DNA of 64,000 nucleotides from Mycobacterium aquaticum (GCF_002086485.1 NZ_MVHF01000010.1:62001-126000), one strand, 5' to 3'; counted from the stretch's first letter, positions 18,634-27,601 are shown. Made by a program: numbers and translations. The notes: generated by a model not told the origin, from the letters alone.

Positions 18634-18936
18634 TCATTCGGCTCGATGCTCGAACTGAGCGCGGATCGCTTGCGCGGCTTCGGGATTGTCTGCGGCGAGC
18701 TGTTGTAGGTAGGCGACGACGTCACCGACGGTGCATAGGCTTGCGAGGTCTTCGTCGGGGATTTTGACGCCGTATTTGTCCTCGGTCTGGACGGCGATCT
18801 CGACCATCGAAAGTGAGTCGATGTCCAGGTCGTCGACGAAGGATTTTTCGATGGTGACTTCCGATGGTTCGATTCCGGTGACTTCCTCGATGATTTCGGC
18901 GATGCCGGCAACGAGCACTTCTTCGGTGATGGTCAT
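18634..18936 (-). CDS. acyl carrier protein, AcpM-like
   Basis: 100 residues, ATG 18936. The phosphopantetheine attachment motif is DLDIDSLSMVEI with Ser41. The C-terminal extension after the four-helix core (AADNPEAAQAIRAQFEHRAE) recalls AcpM of mycobacterial FAS-II, but this copy is not beside FAS-II genes. Placed between an FAD monooxygenase and an SDR, it probably holds an acyl or polyketide-like intermediate while tailoring enzymes act on it. Confidence 0.93.
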   Translation of the reverse strand: MTITEEVLVAGIAEIIEEVTGIEPSEVTIEKSFVDDLDIDSLSMVEIAVQTEDKYGVKIPDEDLASLCTVGDVVAYLQQLAADNPEAAQAIRAQFEHRAE

Positions 18937-18963
18937 TGGAGCCCTTCGGTTGGGTTTGCAGGG

Positions 18964-20379
18964 TCAGTGCTTGGCGGCAGGGGTGTTGCTACGGCCAGTC
19001 AGTCCCCGCTTGATGTGGTGTGCTGCGACGCGGGCGAGGAAGCCAGGTGCGATGAGGCGTTGTGGTGGGTCGATGAAGTTGGCCACACGCATCAGTCGTT
19101 CGGTGATCATCATGTCGTCGGCCGCGGATTCGAGGATCTTTCGGCGAGTCCATGCGAACGCGCGGAGCGATAGCGGCGAGGAGGATTTATTGCCACGGCC
19201 GGACGGTTGTTGTGCGTTCGAGGCCCACACGGGTTTGGTGATCGCAGCGATCGCTGTGTAGAACGCCTGTGGGTCAACGCGACCGGTGCGAGAGAGGTGG
19301 GCGCGCAGCGTGGTGCCGTGCAAGGTGGCCATTGTCATGCCTTGACCGTTGATGGGGTCGAGGCTGCACAGTGCGTCGCCGAGGACGAGGAGACCATCCG
19401 GGTGGCGTGCCAGCCGGTCGTAGCGCCGCCATGTTCCTCCGGGATAGCGGTATGTCTGTACCTCGGTCAGTGGCTGCGCACTGTGAAGCGCTGGTTGGAT
19501 GTGTGGGGGGATGAAGTCCCCTGCAAGGGTGAGCATATCGGCGAAATCGGTTGGCGTATGGGTGAGGTCGCTGGCTCGGCCAGCGATCGTCAACGTCCAT
19601 GTGTTGTTCTCGCAGGCCATGAGGCCGCCACGTTGGGCCTTGCCTTCTGGAAGGACGAGAATCAGACGCTCCCGGAAGCTGTCCTGATCGGGGATCTCGA
19701 TCTGCTGGCTGTAGTAGCGGCCGTCGGCGGTGAATGTGTGCTCGGCGGGGGGAGGAAAGCCGAGTCGATCCAAGAGCAGCGGAGTGCGGGTGGCGCGTCC
19801 AGTGGCGTCAATTATCAGGTCGGTGGAGAGCGTCTCGGAGCTGGTTGAGTCACGGGGGCTGATGGTGACACCGGTGATGCGGTGCGGTTGCGTGGAAAAG
19901 AGTTCGCCCACGTCGTGACCGTCGAGGAACGCGACGTTTGGTAGCGCCTCGACGCGTCGGCGGAGGTGGAACTCCAGGAATGGTCGGCTGGCCAGGTAGG
20001 TGACCAGGGCCGTCGGATCCGCGGCCGAATGGGTCCGGTTGAAGGTGTAAGGGCCGACGCGGCTGTGGATCCGGTGCATGTCGGGGTCGTCGAGGATCAG
20101 CGCACCCGCCTCGACGAGGTCGGCGAGAAACCCGGGGTGTAGTTCTTCCAGGATTTGGGAGCCGCGACTGAGCAGGCTGTGTAGATGGCGTCCCTGCGGT
20201 ACTCCGCGTCGATCAATAGGACTGTCCGGCAACTGATCTCGCTCGACGACCGTGACGAGAGCAAAGCGCTCAGCGAGCACCGTCGCGGCGACGAGACCGG
20301 CGATGCCCGCGCCGAGGACCACGGCGTGATCTCGCAATTTTGCCTCCCCGCGCAGTGCAATCGACGGCACGTCGTTCAC
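18964..20379 (-). CDS. FAD-dependent monooxygenase/oxidoreductase
   Basis: 471 residues with GTG start at 20379. Rossmann FAD motif AVVLGAGIAGLVAATVLAER near 19-38, a conserved RRGVPQGRHLHSLLSRG near 57-73, a middle DLIIDATGR motif near 190, and the second FAD signature LVLGDALCSLDPINGQGMT near 330-350. This is the p-hydroxybenzoate-hydroxylase/tetracycline-hydroxylase-like fold often found in polyketide tailoring. It is divergent from a TetR regulator across 31 bp with a perfect operator-like repeat, and leads the ACP-SDR operon (gaps 27 and 76 bp). Confidence 0.9.
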   Translation of the reverse strand: MNDVPSIALRGEAKLRDHAVVLGAGIAGLVAATVLAERFALVTVVERDQLPDSPIDRRGVPQGRHLHSLLSRGSQILEELHPGFLADLVEAGALILDDPDMHRIHSRVGPYTFNRTHSAADPTALVTYLASRPFLEFHLRRRVEALPNVAFLDGHDVGELFSTQPHRITGVTISPRDSTSSETLSTDLIIDATGRATRTPLLLDRLGFPPPAEHTFTADGRYYSQQIEIPDQDSFRERLILVLPEGKAQRGGLMACENNTWTLTIAGRASDLTHTPTDFADMLTLAGDFIPPHIQPALHSAQPLTEVQTYRYPGGTWRRYDRLARHPDGLLVLGDALCSLDPINGQGMTMATLHGTTLRAHLSRTGRVDPQAFYTAIAAITKPVWASNAQQPSGRGNKSSSPLSLRAFAWTRRKILESAADDMMITERLMRVANFIDPPQRLIAPGFLARVAAHHIKRGLTGRSNTPAAKH

Positions 20380-20385
20380 AGACTG

Positions 20386-20404
20386 ATAGTCGGTATACGA
20401 CTAT
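20386..20404. promoter_or_regulatory. perfect inverted repeat ATAGTCG-GTATA-CGACTAT, probable TetR operator
   Basis: Arms of 7 bp flank a 5-bp spacer in the 31-bp gap between the divergent FAD monooxygenase and TetR genes. Its position means one bound dimer would cover both promoters. Confidence 0.78.
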
Positions 20405-20410
20405 AGGTCG

Positions 20411-21049
20411 ATGAGTATGATCGGGATGGTGAGCGACGTCAAGGTCAGTCGGCGCGAGCGGTATGCCGCGCAAACATGCGAAGCGGTTCTTGGATCAGCC
20501 AAGACGTTGTTCGTGTCGAAAGGTTTCGACGCGACGTCGGTTGACGAGATCGCAGACCTCGCACAGGCCAGCAAAGGGGCGGTCTACCACCATTTCCGCG
20601 ATAAGCAGGCGATCTTTGCCGAGTTATTCCGCGCCAGCCAGGAAGCGGTGACAGCCAAGGTCATCGAAGCGATGCCGACAGCGACTGAAGAGCCGTGGGC
20701 GAAGGTGCGAGCCGCAGTCCGTTTGTTCCTGCACGGCTACGTCGCCGACGAGGATGCCCGCGCACTCCTGCGGCAGGTAGTCAGCGTCCTGGGGTGGAAT
20801 CGCGTGCGCGAACTCAACGAACAGCAGACGCTGCCCTTTTTGCGAGCGACCCTGGAAGGCTTCATCACCAACGGCTACGTCCGCCCAGTGCCCGTCGAGG
20901 CCACTGTCGAACTCTTCTTCAGCATGTTCTACAACGCAGTTCTATTCATCACCGACGCCGACGACCCTGACATGGCCTCAGATGAGGTCGAAACGGTCAT
21001 CCTGTGCGCACTCGAAGGACTTCGACCCATAGCGAAAGCGTCCGCGTAG
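20411..21049 (+). CDS. TetR/AcrR-family transcriptional regulator
   Basis: 212 residues, ATG 20411. Helix-turn-helix at about residues 20-66 with FDATSVDEIADLAQASKGAV then YHHFRDKQAIF. The ligand domain is of the AcrR C-terminal type. It is divergent from the FAD monooxygenase-ACP-SDR operon and its likely operator lies in between, so it should control that small pathway and itself. Confidence 0.92.
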   Translation: MSMIGMVSDVKVSRRERYAAQTCEAVLGSAKTLFVSKGFDATSVDEIADLAQASKGAVYHHFRDKQAIFAELFRASQEAVTAKVIEAMPTATEEPWAKVRAAVRLFLHGYVADEDARALLRQVVSVLGWNRVRELNEQQTLPFLRATLEGFITNGYVRPVPVEATVELFFSMFYNAVLFITDADDPDMASDEVETVILCALEGLRPIAKASA

Positions 21050-21059
21050 ATCTGGCGCT

Positions 21060-21215
21060 GCACAGAACCGAGGCGCATCGCCTGTGCTGCTGGCGATGAA
21101 TTGGCGGAGGCCGTCGACCAGGAGTCGGGGTTCTTCGGCGGCGGGGAAGTGTCCGCCGCGTGGCATGTCAGTCCAGGCGACGATGTTGTGCGAGTGTTCG
21201 AAGAGGCTGCGTGGC
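21060..21215 (-). pseudogene. fragment of an epoxide hydrolase (alpha/beta-hydrolase C-terminus)
   Basis: About 50 residues read NIVAWTDMPRGGHFPAAEEP then RLLVDGLRQFIAS, the terminal catalytic-His segment of EphA-type epoxide hydrolases (MPRGGHF with the base His). No nucleophile or oxyanion regions remain on either side; the upstream end collides with the end of the SRPBCC gene. It is a relic, with the original stop obscured. Confidence 0.6.
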
Positions 21216-21219
21216 GGGT

Positions 21220-21771
21220 CTAGTGGCCGGCGCGCGCGGTTGCCCAGCGTGCGATGCTCTGTGCATACAGTGGTGTCTCGATGCGGCAGTGCTTTCCCGA
21301 CGCATCCTGTCGGGCGGCGGCGGCTTCGGCGAAAGTCTGACCGTTGGCGGCGATGAATTTCAGGAAGTCCTCCGTGGGGTGCGAGGTAACCGCATTGGTG
21401 TAACGGCAGCGGTTTCCGTTGAGCTGTTCCATGCGGAGTTCCCAGATGACCTGAGTGGTCGTCCAGCCCGCGGGGGTCAGGATGTCGGAGATGGAAACCA
21501 TCTTGCAGTAGTGGGGTTCGCTGACCTCGTATCGGTATTGCTGAATGACCAAGCCGGTGCCGATCATCTCGACGTTGATAGACATGGGGGTGCCGTCGTC
21601 GTCGACGGTGTAGCCGGCGGCCTTGTGGTCTCCTGGCGCGCAGCGCTGATACTCGTGCGTTGGAAGCGTTTTGAGCCATTCAGCGATGTTGATCAGCTCG
21701 AACGGCGCTTCCACTTCAGCAGTGATGACGGCTTGAGAGAGGATGAGATCCTCACGGACGGCAATGCTCAC
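21220..21771 (-). CDS. SRPBCC/START-like family protein
   Basis: 183 residues from GTG 21771, chosen because GAAAGG lies about 8 nt upstream and the protein begins directly with the first SRPBCC strand (SIAVREDLILSQAVITAEVE). A longer frame to 21915 exists but its extra residues are not family-like. The core has FELINIAEWLKTLPTHEYQR and later WELRMEQLNGNRCRYTNAV, typical of the helix-grip ligand pocket. Possible cyclase/aromatase or lipid-binding role; the nearby ACP and monooxygenase make a tailoring role plausible. Its end abuts an epoxide hydrolase remnant, suggesting rearrangement. Confidence 0.65.
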   Translation of the reverse strand: MSIAVREDLILSQAVITAEVEAPFELINIAEWLKTLPTHEYQRCAPGDHKAAGYTVDDDGTPMSINVEMIGTGLVIQQYRYEVSEPHYCKMVSISDILTPAGWTTTQVIWELRMEQLNGNRCRYTNAVTSHPTEDFLKFIAANGQTFAEAAAARQDASGKHCRIETPLYAQSIARWATARAGH

Positions 21772-21991
21772 GGGTCGTACCTTTCGCCACGTGACGACGA
21801 TGAGTTCGTGCGTCGAGGTTGTCGAAACATGCTGAATTGCTTTAACAGCATCTCGATCTCGCCGGTGGGCGAACAATGAAGCTTCCAAGACAAGCGGGGT
21901 AGTGCTAGCCCCCAATCTGCAAATGAGAATAGTCGCTCAATCCAACGGCTCAGCCATTCCTCGTGTGCATGCCCTAGCTAAATCGGTTGAG

Positions 21992-22513
21992 TCACGTGAT
22001 GTGGACACCCGATTCAGCCTGGACTGCCGCCGGTCGCCCGGCGTAGCGATCCCGGAACGGCTTACTCGCGGCGGGACCCGCCGTGAACACGAAGTCCGGA
22101 CCATCGACCCGGCGACCGGTAGCGCGGTCCACCAGGACGGGTTCGGCTTCCACCCCAGTTTCGGCGTCGACCAACACCATGCTGCGCGTTTCTGGCGCCA
22201 GTCGAGCGTTGCCCCACGCAGCCAACGCGACGATCACCGGGCGCAGCGAACGGCCGAGTTCGGTCAGAACATATTCGTACCGAACAGGTTTGGACTGATA
22301 GGGACGTCGCTGGAAGATGCCGGCCTCGACCAGACGCTTCAACCGCCCGGCCAACAGGCTCGATGACACTCCGAGATTCTCCTGGAACTGGTCGTAGCGC
22401 GTGTAGCCGTCGAACGCGTCGTGCAGGATCAGCAGCGTCCACCAGTCCCCGACCAAGCCCAGCGTCGCCGACAGCGGGCATTCGCGGTCCTCGGGACGGA
22501 TCTTCTCAACCAT
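21992..22513 (-). CDS. HxlR-family winged-helix transcriptional regulator
   Basis: 173 residues, ATG 22513. HxlR domain at residues 10-105: CPLSATLGLVGDWWTLLILH with Cys12, a potential redox/electrophile sensor, then NLGVSSSLLAGRLKRLVEAG recognition helix and a wing YQSKPVRYEYVLTELGRSL. A C-terminal ~70-residue extension is longer than in minimal HxlR proteins. Divergent from a SnoaL-like gene, with two identical operator-like repeats in the gap. Confidence 0.92.
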   Translation of the reverse strand: MVEKIRPEDRECPLSATLGLVGDWWTLLILHDAFDGYTRYDQFQENLGVSSSLLAGRLKRLVEAGIFQRRPYQSKPVRYEYVLTELGRSLRPVIVALAAWGNARLAPETRSMVLVDAETGVEAEPVLVDRATGRRVDGPDFVFTAGPAASKPFRDRYAGRPAAVQAESGVHIT

Positions 22514-22525
22514 GCGATCACCTTG

Positions 22526-22564
22526 ACTTCTAAATCAGAAGTAACTAACTTCAATTTCAGAAGT
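22526..22564. promoter_or_regulatory. tandem pair of ACTTC-N7-GAAGT sites, probable HxlR operators
   Basis: Site 1 is 22526-22542 and site 2 is 22548-22564; both have ACTTC and GAAGT arms with 7-bp spacers and start 22 bp apart, two DNA turns, so two dimers would bind the same face. They lie between the divergent HxlR and SnoaL-like genes. Confidence 0.78.
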
Positions 22565-22587
22565 AACTATCCTAGCGGAAGGTTCCC

Positions 22588-22956
22588 ATGACCACGAACG
22601 CATCACCAACGGAGCTGCCCGACGTCATATCGACGTACCTGGCGGCCTCCCAGCGACGCGATATAGACGCGATCGTCGCATGCTTCGGTGACGACGCCAC
22701 CGTGCTCGACGAGGGCAGACAGCGGCACGGTCTGGCCGAGATCCGCCGCTGGCGCGACGACGTCGACACCACCTACGAGTACACGTCCACGCTCACTCGG
22801 TGGTCCGCAACAGGAGTCACCGGCGGCGGCCAGGGCTACGACGTGACCCTGCACCTGCAGGGCAACTTTCCCGGCGGCGAGGTTGACCTGGTGAACAGTT
22901 TCACCATCCGCGACGACCATATCGCCGACCTCCGCATCGTGCCGGCGACATCATGA
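22588..22956 (+). CDS. SnoaL-like/NTF2-fold protein
   Basis: 122 residues, ATG 22588 with GGAAGG upstream. Pattern of a nuclear-transport-factor-2-like pocket: VISTYLAASQRRDIDAIVAC, FGDDATVLDEGRQRHGLAEI, and terminal VNSFTIRDDHIADLRI. Members include isomerases and small hydrolases as well as binding proteins. It overlaps the F420-type oxidoreductase gene by 4 bp, so the two are coupled and both apparently controlled by the divergent HxlR regulator. Confidence 0.87.
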   Translation: MTTNASPTELPDVISTYLAASQRRDIDAIVACFGDDATVLDEGRQRHGLAEIRRWRDDVDTTYEYTSTLTRWSATGVTGGGQGYDVTLHLQGNFPGGEVDLVNSFTIRDDHIADLRIVPATS

Positions 22957-23816
22957 CCACACCGCTGAGGTCCCGTCTCGGCAGGTTCGGAGCCTGGTTA
23001 CATCCCGGCTACGGCGACGCGGCTCGCACCGAGTTCGCCGTTGAAGCAGAGGAATTGGGCTATCCGACGGTATGGCTGGGACTGGGTACGGCATCCGTCG
23101 CCGACCTCACGTTCGCCGAGAGGATCCTCGGAGCAACCGAGTCGATCATCGTGGCCACTGCCATCGTGAACATGTGGACCAACGACGCCGCCACGGTCGC
23201 CGCGTCCTATCGCAGGCTCACCGCGGCCTACGGAGAACGGTTCCTGCTCGGCGTCGGCATCGGACACCCGGAAGCGGTCGCGACGTATCGCACGCCCTAC
23301 GCCACGATGGTCGACTACCTCGATCAACTCGACGCCGCGGGCGTTCCGGTCGATGGACGGATCCTGGCAGCGCTCGGGCCCCGAGCCCTAACGCTGGCCG
23401 CAGCCCGGACATTGGGCACTCACCCGTATCTGGTAGTGCCCGAACACACCCGGGAGGCACGCGCGATACTCGGCCCCGATGTCGTGATCGCTCCCGAACA
23501 AACCGTGGTCGTCGACCCCGATCCGGGCGCGGCGCGAAAGATCGCCCGGGCCTTCGTAACCGATCCGTACCTCACCTTGAGCAATTACACGAACAACCTG
23601 CGGCGCTTCGGCTACACCGACGCCGATCTCGACGGTCAGGGCAGTGATCGCCTCATCGATGACCTGGTGCCGCACGGCAACGCTGAGGTCGTCGCCGCGC
23701 GGCTGCAGGCGCACCTGGCCGCAGGCGCCGATCACGTGGGGGTGCAGATCCTGACCGCGGGTGGCGCCAGCCCGATGCCTGGTTACCGCGCTCTGGCGGC
23801 GGAACTGTTCAACTGA
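22953..23816 (+). CDS. TIGR03620-type F420-dependent LLM-class oxidoreductase
   Basis: 287 residues, ATG overlapping the upstream stop by 4 bp. Luciferase-like TIM barrel: RLGRFGAWLHPGYGDAARTE, EAEELGYPTVWLGLGTASVA, ATAIVNMWTNDAATVAASY, then RFLLGVGIGHPEAV and late ADHVGVQILT. These are characteristic of actinobacterial F420-dependent reductases/dehydrogenases. Coexpression with the SnoaL-like protein under an HxlR regulator suggests reduction or isomerisation of a small electrophilic compound; the substrate is unknown. Confidence 0.9.
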   Translation: MTTPLRSRLGRFGAWLHPGYGDAARTEFAVEAEELGYPTVWLGLGTASVADLTFAERILGATESIIVATAIVNMWTNDAATVAASYRRLTAAYGERFLLGVGIGHPEAVATYRTPYATMVDYLDQLDAAGVPVDGRILAALGPRALTLAAARTLGTHPYLVVPEHTREARAILGPDVVIAPEQTVVVDPDPGAARKIARAFVTDPYLTLSNYTNNLRRFGYTDADLDGQGSDRLIDDLVPHGNAEVVAARLQAHLAAGADHVGVQILTAGGASPMPGYRALAAELFN

Positions 23817-23906
23817 ATGCCGGAGTGTCGGCGTTGGTCCACCGGGCCCCGCCCGACCTCTCCGCCACGCCGAGATGCCGTGTCAGCGTGGCCGATTGCC
23901 CACTGG

Positions 23907-25085
23907 TCAGCTACGAAGGATCAGCGCTGATCCCTGCCCACCGCCGCCGCACAGGGCCGCCGCTCCGGTTCCGCCGCCGCGGCGCTGCAGTTCCAACGCC
24001 AGATGCAGGACGATTCGTGCGCCGGACATGCCCAGCGGGTGCCCGATCGAGATGGCTCCTCCGTTGACGTTGACCTTCTCCGGATCGAGCCCGAGTGCGC
24101 GGGTCGATTCGATGCCCACCGCGGCGAAGGCTTCGTTGATCTCCACCAGATCCAGTGCTGCCGGGTCGATTCCGTCGAGCGCGCACGCCGCGGAGATCGC
24201 GTTGGCGGGTTGCAGTTGCAGCGTCGAGTCCGGACCGGCGACAACACCGTGCGCGCCGATCTCCGCGATCCAGGTCAGACCGAGCTCGGTTGCCTTGGCC
24301 TTGCTCATCACGACCACCGCCGCCGCACCGTCGTTCATGGTCGAAGCATTGCCCGCGGTGACGGTGCCGTCGGGTATGAACGCCGGTCGCAATCGCGCCA
24401 GCGAATCGGCGGTGGTGTCGCCGCGGATTCCCTCATCCTGCGTGACCTGAACCGGATCACCCTTGCGCTGCGGGATCGCAACGGGCACAACCTCGTCGTC
24501 GAAGATACCGTTCTTCCAGGCCGCCGCGGCGCGCTGCTGCGACATGGCCGCGAACTCGTCTTGCTCAGCGCGCGTCAAAGCGTTGACGCTGTCGGTGAGA
24601 GCACCCATCGCCTGGTCGGTGAACACATCTCGCAACCCGTCGACGGCAACGTGGTCGCGCAGCGTCGCGTCGCCGTATTTGATGCCGGTACGCGAGTTTT
24701 CGAGCAAATGGGGTGCCTGCGACATGGACTCCTGACCACCGGCGACGATGACATCGAACGCACCTGCACGGATGAGCTGATCGGCCAGTGCAATGGCGTC
24801 CAAGCCGGACAGGCACACCTTGTTGACCGTCAGGGCAGGCACCGTCATCGGGATGCCGCCGGCGACCGCAGCCTGTCGGGCAGGGATTTGGCCCGCGCCC
24901 GCAGTCAGCACCTGGCCCATGATCACGTACTGCACCTGCGACCCGGAGATGCCCGCCTTGGCGAGCGCTGCGGCGATGGCGACGCCGCCGAGTTCCGCAC
25001 CCGACAGGCTCGACATCGACCCCATGAATTTGCCAACAGGTGTGCGGGCGCCGGCGACCAGAACGGAAGTGGTTTCGGTGGCCAT
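23907..25085 (-). CDS. acetyl-CoA C-acetyltransferase (thiolase)
   Basis: 392 residues from ATG 25085, which overlaps the CoA-transferase stop by one base (TGATG). Thiolase signatures: [11 protein letters not shown] near 13-23, nucleophile Cys91 in [18 protein letters not shown] near 320, [10 protein letters not shown] with the catalytic His near 350, and CGGGGQGSA with the second Cys near 380. It cleaves 3-oxoacyl-CoA with CoA. With the two CoA-transferase subunits it completes 3-oxoacid activation and cleavage, as in the end of aromatic (beta-ketoadipate type) or ketone-body use. Confidence 0.95.
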   Translation of the reverse strand: MATETTSVLVAGARTPVGKFMGSMSSLSGAELGGVAIAAALAKAGISGSQVQYVIMGQVLTAGAGQIPARQAAVAGGIPMTVPALTVNKVCLSGLDAIALADQLIRAGAFDVIVAGGQESMSQAPHLLENSRTGIKYGDATLRDHVAVDGLRDVFTDQAMGALTDSVNALTRAEQDEFAAMSQQRAAAAWKNGIFDDEVVPVAIPQRKGDPVQVTQDEGIRGDTTADSLARLRPAFIPDGTVTAGNASTMNDGAAAVVVMSKAKATELGLTWIAEIGAHGVVAGPDSTLQLQPANAISAACALDGIDPAALDLVEINEAFAAVGIESTRALGLDPEKVNVNGGAISIGHPLGMSGARIVLHLALELQRRGGGTGAAALCGGGGQGSALILRS

Positions 25086-25741
25086 CACAGCTGCACCTCC
25101 AGCTCGGCGCCGGTCGCGGCGATCACGTCGGCAACGGTGACGCCGGGAGCGAGTTCGCGTAATAGCAGGGTGCCGTCTCCGGGCACATCGATGACGCCGA
25201 GATTGGTGATGATGCGGTCGACGACGCCTTGTCCGGTCAGCGGCAGTGTGCACGCGTCGAGGATCTTCGGTGCGCCGCTACGGTCGGTGTGTTCCATCAC
25301 GACGATGACCCGCGCCGCGCCGTGGACCAAATCCATTGCGCCGCCCATGCCTTTGACCATCTTGCCCGGCACCATCCAGTTCGCCAGATCGCCGTTGCGA
25401 GACACCTGCATGGCGCCGAGCACGGCGGTGTCGATGTGGCCACCGCGGATCATCCCGAACGAGGTCGCCGAGTCGAAAAAGGCCGCACCGGCGTTGACGG
25501 TGACGGTCTCCTTGCCCGCGTTGATGAGGTCGGCGTCGACGCTGTCCTCGTCCGGGTATCCGCCGGTGCCCAGAATTCCGTTCTCCGAGTGCAGGATCAC
25601 CCGAACCCCGGCGCCGAGATAGCTGGGAATCAGGGTCGGTAACCCGATGCCGAGGTTGACGTACTGCCCGTCGACCATCTCGGCGGCCGCGCGGGCGGCG
25701 ATCTGGTTGCGGGTCCAGCCGGTTGCGAGTGTCGCAGTCAT
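25085..25741 (-). CDS. 3-oxoacid CoA-transferase, subunit B
   Basis: 218 residues, ATG 25741, two bases after the subunit A stop. Catalytic Glu53 in LHSENGILG, preceded by [15 protein letters not shown], with [14 protein letters not shown] later: the ScoB/PcaJ pattern. It transfers CoA from succinyl- or acetyl-CoA to a 3-oxoacid through a Glu-CoA thioester. Middle gene of the A-B-thiolase operon. Confidence 0.95.
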   Translation of the reverse strand: MTATLATGWTRNQIAARAAAEMVDGQYVNLGIGLPTLIPSYLGAGVRVILHSENGILGTGGYPDEDSVDADLINAGKETVTVNAGAAFFDSATSFGMIRGGHIDTAVLGAMQVSRNGDLANWMVPGKMVKGMGGAMDLVHGAARVIVVMEHTDRSGAPKILDACTLPLTGQGVVDRIITNLGVIDVPGDGTLLLRELAPGVTVADVIAATGAELEVQL

Positions 25742-25743
25742 CG

Positions 25744-26505
25744 TCAGGCTCCTTCAACGGTACGGACAGTGCGCTTCTCGATGCGCTTGTCCTGCGGTCC
25801 GGTGTGTACGACACGCTGGACGAAGACACCCGGGAGATGCACCTGCCCCGGATCGATCGCGCCGGGCTCGACGAGTTCCTCGACCTGGGCGATCGTGACG
25901 CGCCCCGCCATCGCCGCGAGCGGGTTGAAGTTCATCGCGGTCTTCTCGAACACGAGGTTGCCGTCGGTGTCGCCGAGTCGGGCGTGTACGAGGGCGAAGT
26001 CGGCGTTGATGGCCTCCTCCAGCACGTAGCGCTTATCTCCGAATACGCGAGTCTCCTTGGGAGGCGACGCAATTGCCACCGATCCGTCGGCCGCGTACCG
26101 CCATGGCATACCGCCGTCGGCAACAGGGGTGCCGACGCCTGCGGGGGTGAAGAACGCGGGAATCCCGGTACCGCCGGCCCGAAGCCGCTCAGCCAGTGTG
26201 CCCTGCGGAGTCAACTCGACTTCCAGTTCGCCGGCCAGGTATTGCCTGGCGAATTCCTTGTTCTCCCCGACATAGGAAGCCGTGACCCGACGGATGCGGC
26301 CCAGTGACAGCAGGACTCCCAGCCCGTGGTCGTCGACGCCGCAATTGTTCGAGAACACTTCGAGGTCGGTGGTCGTCGAGTCGGCGATGGCATCGATGAG
26401 CGCATCCGGGATACCGCACAAACCGAATCCGCCGACCGCGAGGGTCGCCCCCGTCGTGATGTCGGCGACCGCCTCCGCGGCGCTGCCGTAGACCTTCGAT
26501 GGCAT
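25744..26505 (-). CDS. 3-oxoacid CoA-transferase, subunit A
   Basis: 253 residues from ATG 26505 ([13 protein letters not shown]) with GGAAGG about 7 nt upstream; the frame continues 27 codons further but those overlap the IclR promoter region. Glycine-rich CoA loop [10 protein letters not shown] near 24-33, [12 protein letters not shown] near 52-63, and [16 protein letters not shown] near 112-127 identify ScoA/PcaI-type subunits. It is the promoter-proximal gene of the operon and is divergent from an IclR regulator, which fits substrate-inducible catabolism. Confidence 0.94.
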   Translation of the reverse strand: MPSKVYGSAAEAVADITTGATLAVGGFGLCGIPDALIDAIADSTTTDLEVFSNNCGVDDHGLGVLLSLGRIRRVTASYVGENKEFARQYLAGELEVELTPQGTLAERLRAGGTGIPAFFTPAGVGTPVADGGMPWRYAADGSVAIASPPKETRVFGDKRYVLEEAINADFALVHARLGDTDGNLVFEKTAMNFNPLAAMAGRVTIAQVEELVEPGAIDPGQVHLPGVFVQRVVHTGPQDKRIEKRTVRTVEGA

Positions 26506-26638
26506 CGATGCCCTTCCTTTCCGACCACTGGACAGACGCGGCCCGTTGTGCTGCTGATACTGCTTCTCCCCAGGTCCAGGGGGCAAGCAGTCTCAGAAAG
26601 TTCGCCGACATTGCTCGGATGATGACCGCTAGACCAAC

Positions 26639-26666
26639 ATGCGTCCACTCTGTGAACGCATACAAT
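26639..26666 (+). promoter_or_regulatory. IclR operator overlapping a leaderless promoter
   Basis: ATGCGTCCAC (26639-26648), TCT, GTGAACGCAT (26652-26661) is an inverted repeat with 9 of 10 positions matching. Its last base begins the -10 box TACAAT (26661-26666), which lies 6 nt before ATG 26673. Binding would shut the IclR promoter (autorepression) and could also affect the divergent CoA-transferase operon. Confidence 0.8.
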
Positions 26667-26672
26667 CGCCGG

Positions 26673-27434
26673 ATGGAAGACAAGGGAACGCAGGTGCTGG
26701 CGCGCGCCGCGGCGCTGTTGCGCGCCATCGGCGGCGGTGAGTCGGCAGGGATGTCGACGACGGCGATCGCCCGCGCCGCTGCCTTGCCCCGACCCACCGC
26801 GCACCGTCTCCTCACGGCACTCAGTGCGGAGGGCCTGGTCGATCGCGATTCGGCCACCGGACTGTGGTCGTTGGGGCCCGAGCTCTATCTCCTCGGTGCG
26901 GGCGCCGCCCAGCGCTACGACATCACCGACCAGTCCCGCGACGTCATCGAACGCCTGGCCCGGGAAACCGGCGAGAGCGCATTCCTGTCGGCCCGCCGCG
27001 GTGACGAAACCGTATGCATGCTCAGCAGAGAAGGCAGCTTCCCGCTCCGATCCCACGTCCTCCACGAGGGCATTCGCTTCCCGCTCGGAGTCGCCTCTGC
27101 CGGGTTGGCGATCCTCAGTCACCTGCCCGACCGCGACATCGACGACTATTTCGCCCGGTCCGACCTCGAACCCCGCTGGACCACAAGCCATTCCGAAGCC
27201 GCCATCCGCGAACGGATCGCCGCCACCCGGACCACCGGCTACGCCGTCAATCCGGGCCTTCTCGTCGAGGGCAGCTGGGGGATGGGCGCTGCGGTCTTCG
27301 ACCGAAACGGTCGCCCTGCGTGGGCGCTGAGCCTCACCGGTGTCGAGACCCGGTTCCGTGCTGACCGCCGAGCGGACATGGGTGTTCTGCTCCTTGAGCT
27401 GGCGCACGAGCTGACGCTGCGGCTTCGGAGATGA
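26673..27434 (+). CDS. IclR-family transcriptional regulator
   Basis: 253 residues from ATG 26673, supported by a TACAAT -10 box 6 nt upstream (leaderless start). N-terminal winged helix: ALLRAIGGGESAGMSTTAIA followed by RAAALPRPTAHRLLTALSAEG. C-terminal effector domain with LGVASAGLAILSHLPD and WGMGAAVFDRNGRPAWALS. PcaR/KipR-type IclR proteins regulate aromatic or oxoacid catabolism, and this one is divergent from a CoA-transferase/thiolase operon, its probable target. Confidence 0.93.
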   Translation: MEDKGTQVLARAAALLRAIGGGESAGMSTTAIARAAALPRPTAHRLLTALSAEGLVDRDSATGLWSLGPELYLLGAGAAQRYDITDQSRDVIERLARETGESAFLSARRGDETVCMLSREGSFPLRSHVLHEGIRFPLGVASAGLAILSHLPDRDIDDYFARSDLEPRWTTSHSEAAIRERIAATRTTGYAVNPGLLVEGSWGMGAAVFDRNGRPAWALSLTGVETRFRADRRADMGVLLLELAHELTLRLRR

Positions 27435-27601
27435 TCGGGCGCCCCGAGAGGCGAATCGGTCTTCGCCTGCCATCACGGCGCTGTCGACGTGGAGCAACAT
27501 CGGCGACTGGCGCTGGTGGCTGCCGGGGCGCCATCCGGCTCCTTGCCGCAACCAACAGGGGCAACTCGCCTCGATTTCTCGCGTCGAGTCGCTGAGGACA
27601 C

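Noticed and set aside
17805..18911. N-terminal extension of the SDR to 368 residues
   Set aside because: The first 118 codons are an alternative frame of the ACP gene; ATG 18557 has a proper ribosome site.
24003..25622. 539-codon plus-strand frame across thiolase and CoA-transferase genes
   Set aside because: Antisense shadow; strong family matches on the minus strand.
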